Assembly: GCA_014860845.1 (NCBI GenBank)
Contig: JACZIY010000472.1
Location: 1 to 5,989, forward strand
Origin: Anaerolineaceae bacterium
Lineage (GTDB): Bacteria > Chloroflexota > Anaerolineae > Anaerolineales > Anaerolineaceae
Direction: 5' to 3'
DNA: 5,989 nucleotides
Position numbers and translations under genes: made by a program. Below are positions 5,140-5,989 of this stretch, one piece after another. Every line of letters starts with the position of its first letter. Within the stretch, counting starts at the first letter, position 1. The notes under the pieces were generated by a model, which worked only from the letters and a program-made list of their open reading frames with translations, ran no database searches and had not been told where the DNA came from.

Positions 5140-5511
5140 TTAATTCTTGAGCATCTCCTGGATACTATCCTGTGCCTTGACCAATTCTTCCCGCCAGGTC
5201 AGCAAAGCCACTTCTCCAATACGGGTAAGGTTGTAAAGTCTACGCGGTGGACCCTGGTTGTTATCGGTGTCCCATTCGGAATGGATCCATTCAAGGTCTT
5301 CCATTTGGCGCAGGGTACGGTAAACGACACTTGGGTGCAACGATTCGAGCCCCAGAGATTCCAGGTCTGTCAGCAGGGAATATCCATGCCGGGGAGATTG
5401 GGAGATCAGGGTCAATAACGCAGGTTCGACCAACGCAACCTTTAAAGGCGTGCGTCGTTTTTCACGTCTGTGACCATTTTCCATTCCCCATCCTCTTTTG
5501 TGTCTTGGCAT
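5140..5511 (-). CDS. PadR-family winged-helix transcriptional regulator (short type)
   Basis: The 123 residues hold one PadR winged helix after a basic N-terminal extension (about 1-24, RHKRG...GHRREKRR). Family landmarks are EPALLTLISQSPRHGYSLLTDLESLGL (29-55), the recognition-helix region HPSVVYRTLRQMEDLEWI (59-76), and the wing SEWDTDNNQGPPRRLYNLTRIGEVAL (78-103), followed by a short C-terminal dimerisation helix (WREELVKAQDSIQEML). The length fits the short PadR subfamily, dimeric repressors that are often ligand-responsive and autoregulated. The ATG at 5511 is chosen because AAGAGG lies six bases upstream. A TTG at 5529 would add six residues but has no SD, and the ATG at 5484 would remove nine. 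It is the first gene of a three-gene operon from a strong promoter bearing palindromes, which implies self-repression. Confidence 0.92.
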   Translation of the reverse strand: MPRHKRGWGMENGHRREKRRTPLKVALVEPALLTLISQSPRHGYSLLTDLESLGLESLHPSVVYRTLRQMEDLEWIHSEWDTDNNQGPPRRLYNLTRIGEVALLTWREELVKAQDSIQEMLKN

Positions 5512-5537
5512 TTTTAACCTCTTTCTCAAGAACGGTC

Positions 5538-5559
5538 ATATTTTAGCATGCTATTCTAT
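5538..5559. promoter_or_regulatory. Candidate PadR operator inside the padR promoter
   Basis: A perfect 10-bp palindrome TAGCATGCTA (5544-5553) is flanked on both sides, after a three-base gap, by ATA and TAT, giving a 22-bp imperfect dyad. It covers the -10 and part of the spacer, where a bound dimer would block RNA polymerase. Confidence 0.55.
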
Positions 5560-5568
5560 ATTTGTCAA
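5540..5568 (-). promoter_or_regulatory. Near-consensus sigma-70 promoter of the padR operon
   Basis: On the minus strand a perfect TTGACA (5563-5568) is separated by exactly 17 bp from TAAAAT (5540-5545). Transcription should begin near 5533, giving a leader of about 22 bases that includes the padR SD. It is the best promoter in the window. Confidence 0.85.
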
Positions 5569-5600
5569 TAGTGATAACAGGAATAGTATATTATAGAATA
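5552..5600. repeat. Inverted repeat across the padR upstream region
   Basis: TATTCTATA (5552-5560, in the promoter spacer) recurs perfectly inverted as TATAGAATA (5592-5600). The centres are 40 bp apart, close to four helical turns, a geometry compatible with two bound dimers on one DNA face. The intervening DNA is A/T-rich. Confidence 0.55.
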
Positions 5601-5606
5601 TTGTGA

Positions 5607-5638
5607 TTAAGCCATTAAGCTGTTAAGCTGATAAGCGA
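5607..5638 (+). repeat. Tandem degenerate octamers, consensus TTAAGCTG
   Basis: Four head-to-tail 8-bp units: TTAAGCCA, TTAAGCTG, TTAAGCTG, ATAAGCGA. The array faces a matching inverted array near 5805-5828. No gene lies between. Confidence 0.6.
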
Positions 5639-5740
5639 GTATTTTATGTCAAAGATCAATGCGCTTCTGGTTAATGGTAGATGGAGTGTTCTTCCTGGGT
5701 AGGGTAATAAGGTGTTCGTTAAGTTCATTGCACCAAAAAA

Positions 5741-5784
5741 ATACAAAAAAGTTCTTGAGTTCACTTGCTTATGAACTCAAGAAC
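5741..5784 (-). terminator. Intrinsic terminator of the right-edge gene
   Basis: GTTCTTGAGTTC (5751-5762) and GAACTCAAGAAC (5773-5784) form a perfect 12-bp stem with a 10-base loop. On the minus strand the stem is followed by TTTTTT (5745-5750), then GTA and another seven T. It lies about 50 bases after the stop at 5832. On the plus strand there is no T tract. Confidence 0.75.
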
Positions 5785-5828
5785 TAATGAACCTGTGAAC
5801 TTTCAGGCTTAATCGCTCAACAGCTTAA
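5749..5828 (-). repeat. Array of ten degenerate 8-bp periods
   Basis: Cut in steps of eight from 5749 the sequence reads AAGTTCTT, GAGTTCAC, TTGCTTAT, GAACTCAA, GAACTAAT, GAACCTGT, GAACTTTC, AGGCTTAA, TCGCTCAA, CAGCTTAA. GAAC recurs in perfect phase four times (5773, 5781, 5789, 5797). The end nearest 5828, read on the minus strand, is TTAAGCTG, TTGAGCGA, TTAAGCCT, the inverse of the array at 5607. The terminator stem is embedded in it. Confidence 0.5.
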
Positions 5829-5831
5829 ACG

Positions 5832-5989
5832 CTACTCCACTTTTATCTGCGCATACTGCTGCACTACATTGCCATCCATATCATTGACCAGGAATCCTAC
5901 CAGATAATCGCCAGCCGGGGCATAGACCTGTTCCCACACGAAAGCAGAATTACCAAAGGTGAGGGTATCACCTTCTTCGAGAACGATCT
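5832..5989 (-). CDS. C-terminal fragment of an unidentified protein, probably extracytoplasmic
   Basis: Only the last 51 residues and a TAG are present; the rest lies beyond the right edge. The visible part begins IVLEEGDTLTFGN and contains APAGDYLVGFLVND and DGNVVQQYAQIKVE. The alternation of hydrophobic residues with G-D-Y and D-G-N turns is that of the last strands of an Ig-like or similar beta-sandwich domain, the kind that ends many secreted enzymes. The ending on IKVE is typical of a final beta strand. The catalytic or main domain is not visible, so I give no function. A strong terminator follows downstream, so this is the last gene of its transcript and is separate from the padR operon. 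Confidence 0.75.
   Translation of the reverse strand, partial: IVLEEGDTLTFGNSAFVWEQVYAPAGDYLVGFLVNDMDGNVVQQYAQIKVE

Larger units (their letters stand above)
5569..5831. other. Gene-free spacer between padR promoter and right-edge gene
   Basis: No credible gene lies here; the longest ATG-started frame of note is 18 codons without an SD. The space holds the distal half of the padR inverted repeat, the two opposed octamer arrays and the terminator, with about 110 bp (5639-5748) in which I see no structure beyond A-rich runs. Confidence 0.7.

Noticed and set aside
5247..5546. 99-codon plus-strand frame
   Set aside because: Antisense to padR.
5646..5702. 18-codon plus-strand frame
   Set aside because: No SD, no promoter, too short to support.
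5749..5828. Octamer array as a CRISPR-like array
   Set aside because: Units are 8 bp and degenerate, with no unique spacers and no cas genes.

Overview
The window looks like chromosomal DNA of a free-living bacterium with moderate base composition (a little under half G+C by eye). The mix of families is what I associate with Chloroflexota, class Anaerolineae: a cytoplasmic TPR-GGDEF protein, a lipoprotein with a Thr-Pro-rich tether, a short PadR regulator and degenerate intergenic repeats. That assignment is inference; no rRNA, tRNA or marker gene is present to confirm it.

Layout, left to right. Positions 1-1710 (minus) hold a TPR/coiled-coil protein ending in a degenerate GGDEF domain, cut by the left edge. 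A 136-bp divergent gap separates it from pgl (6-phosphogluconolactonase, plus, 1847-2590). pgl meets arfB (ribosome rescue hydrolase, minus, 2591-3013) head-on with abutting stop codons. arfB has a perfect TATAAT so close to its ATG that its mRNA is probably leaderless. A decayed palindromic repeat fills much of the gap before a 114-residue conserved-looking orphan (plus, 3214-3558) with an ideal ribosome binding site. Four bases further on it meets, again convergently, an SGNH-like lipoprotein gene (minus, 3563-4471) that is split by one in-frame TGA into a lipoprotein/linker half and an enzyme-like half.

The region 4562-5568 is a compact minus-strand operon: a near-consensus promoter with palindromes, a PadR-family repressor, a 43-residue small protein with a consensus Shine-Dalgarno, an overlapping 138-residue Arg/His-rich repeat protein, and a strong intrinsic terminator directly after the last stop. 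The two small genes are unrecognised and are the best candidates for an undescribed PadR-controlled module. I infer that PadR represses its own operon.

The right end (5569-5831) is gene-free. It holds an upstream inverted-repeat copy, two opposed arrays of degenerate 8-bp repeats, and the terminator of a gene whose last 51 codons enter the window from the right (minus, 5832-5989).
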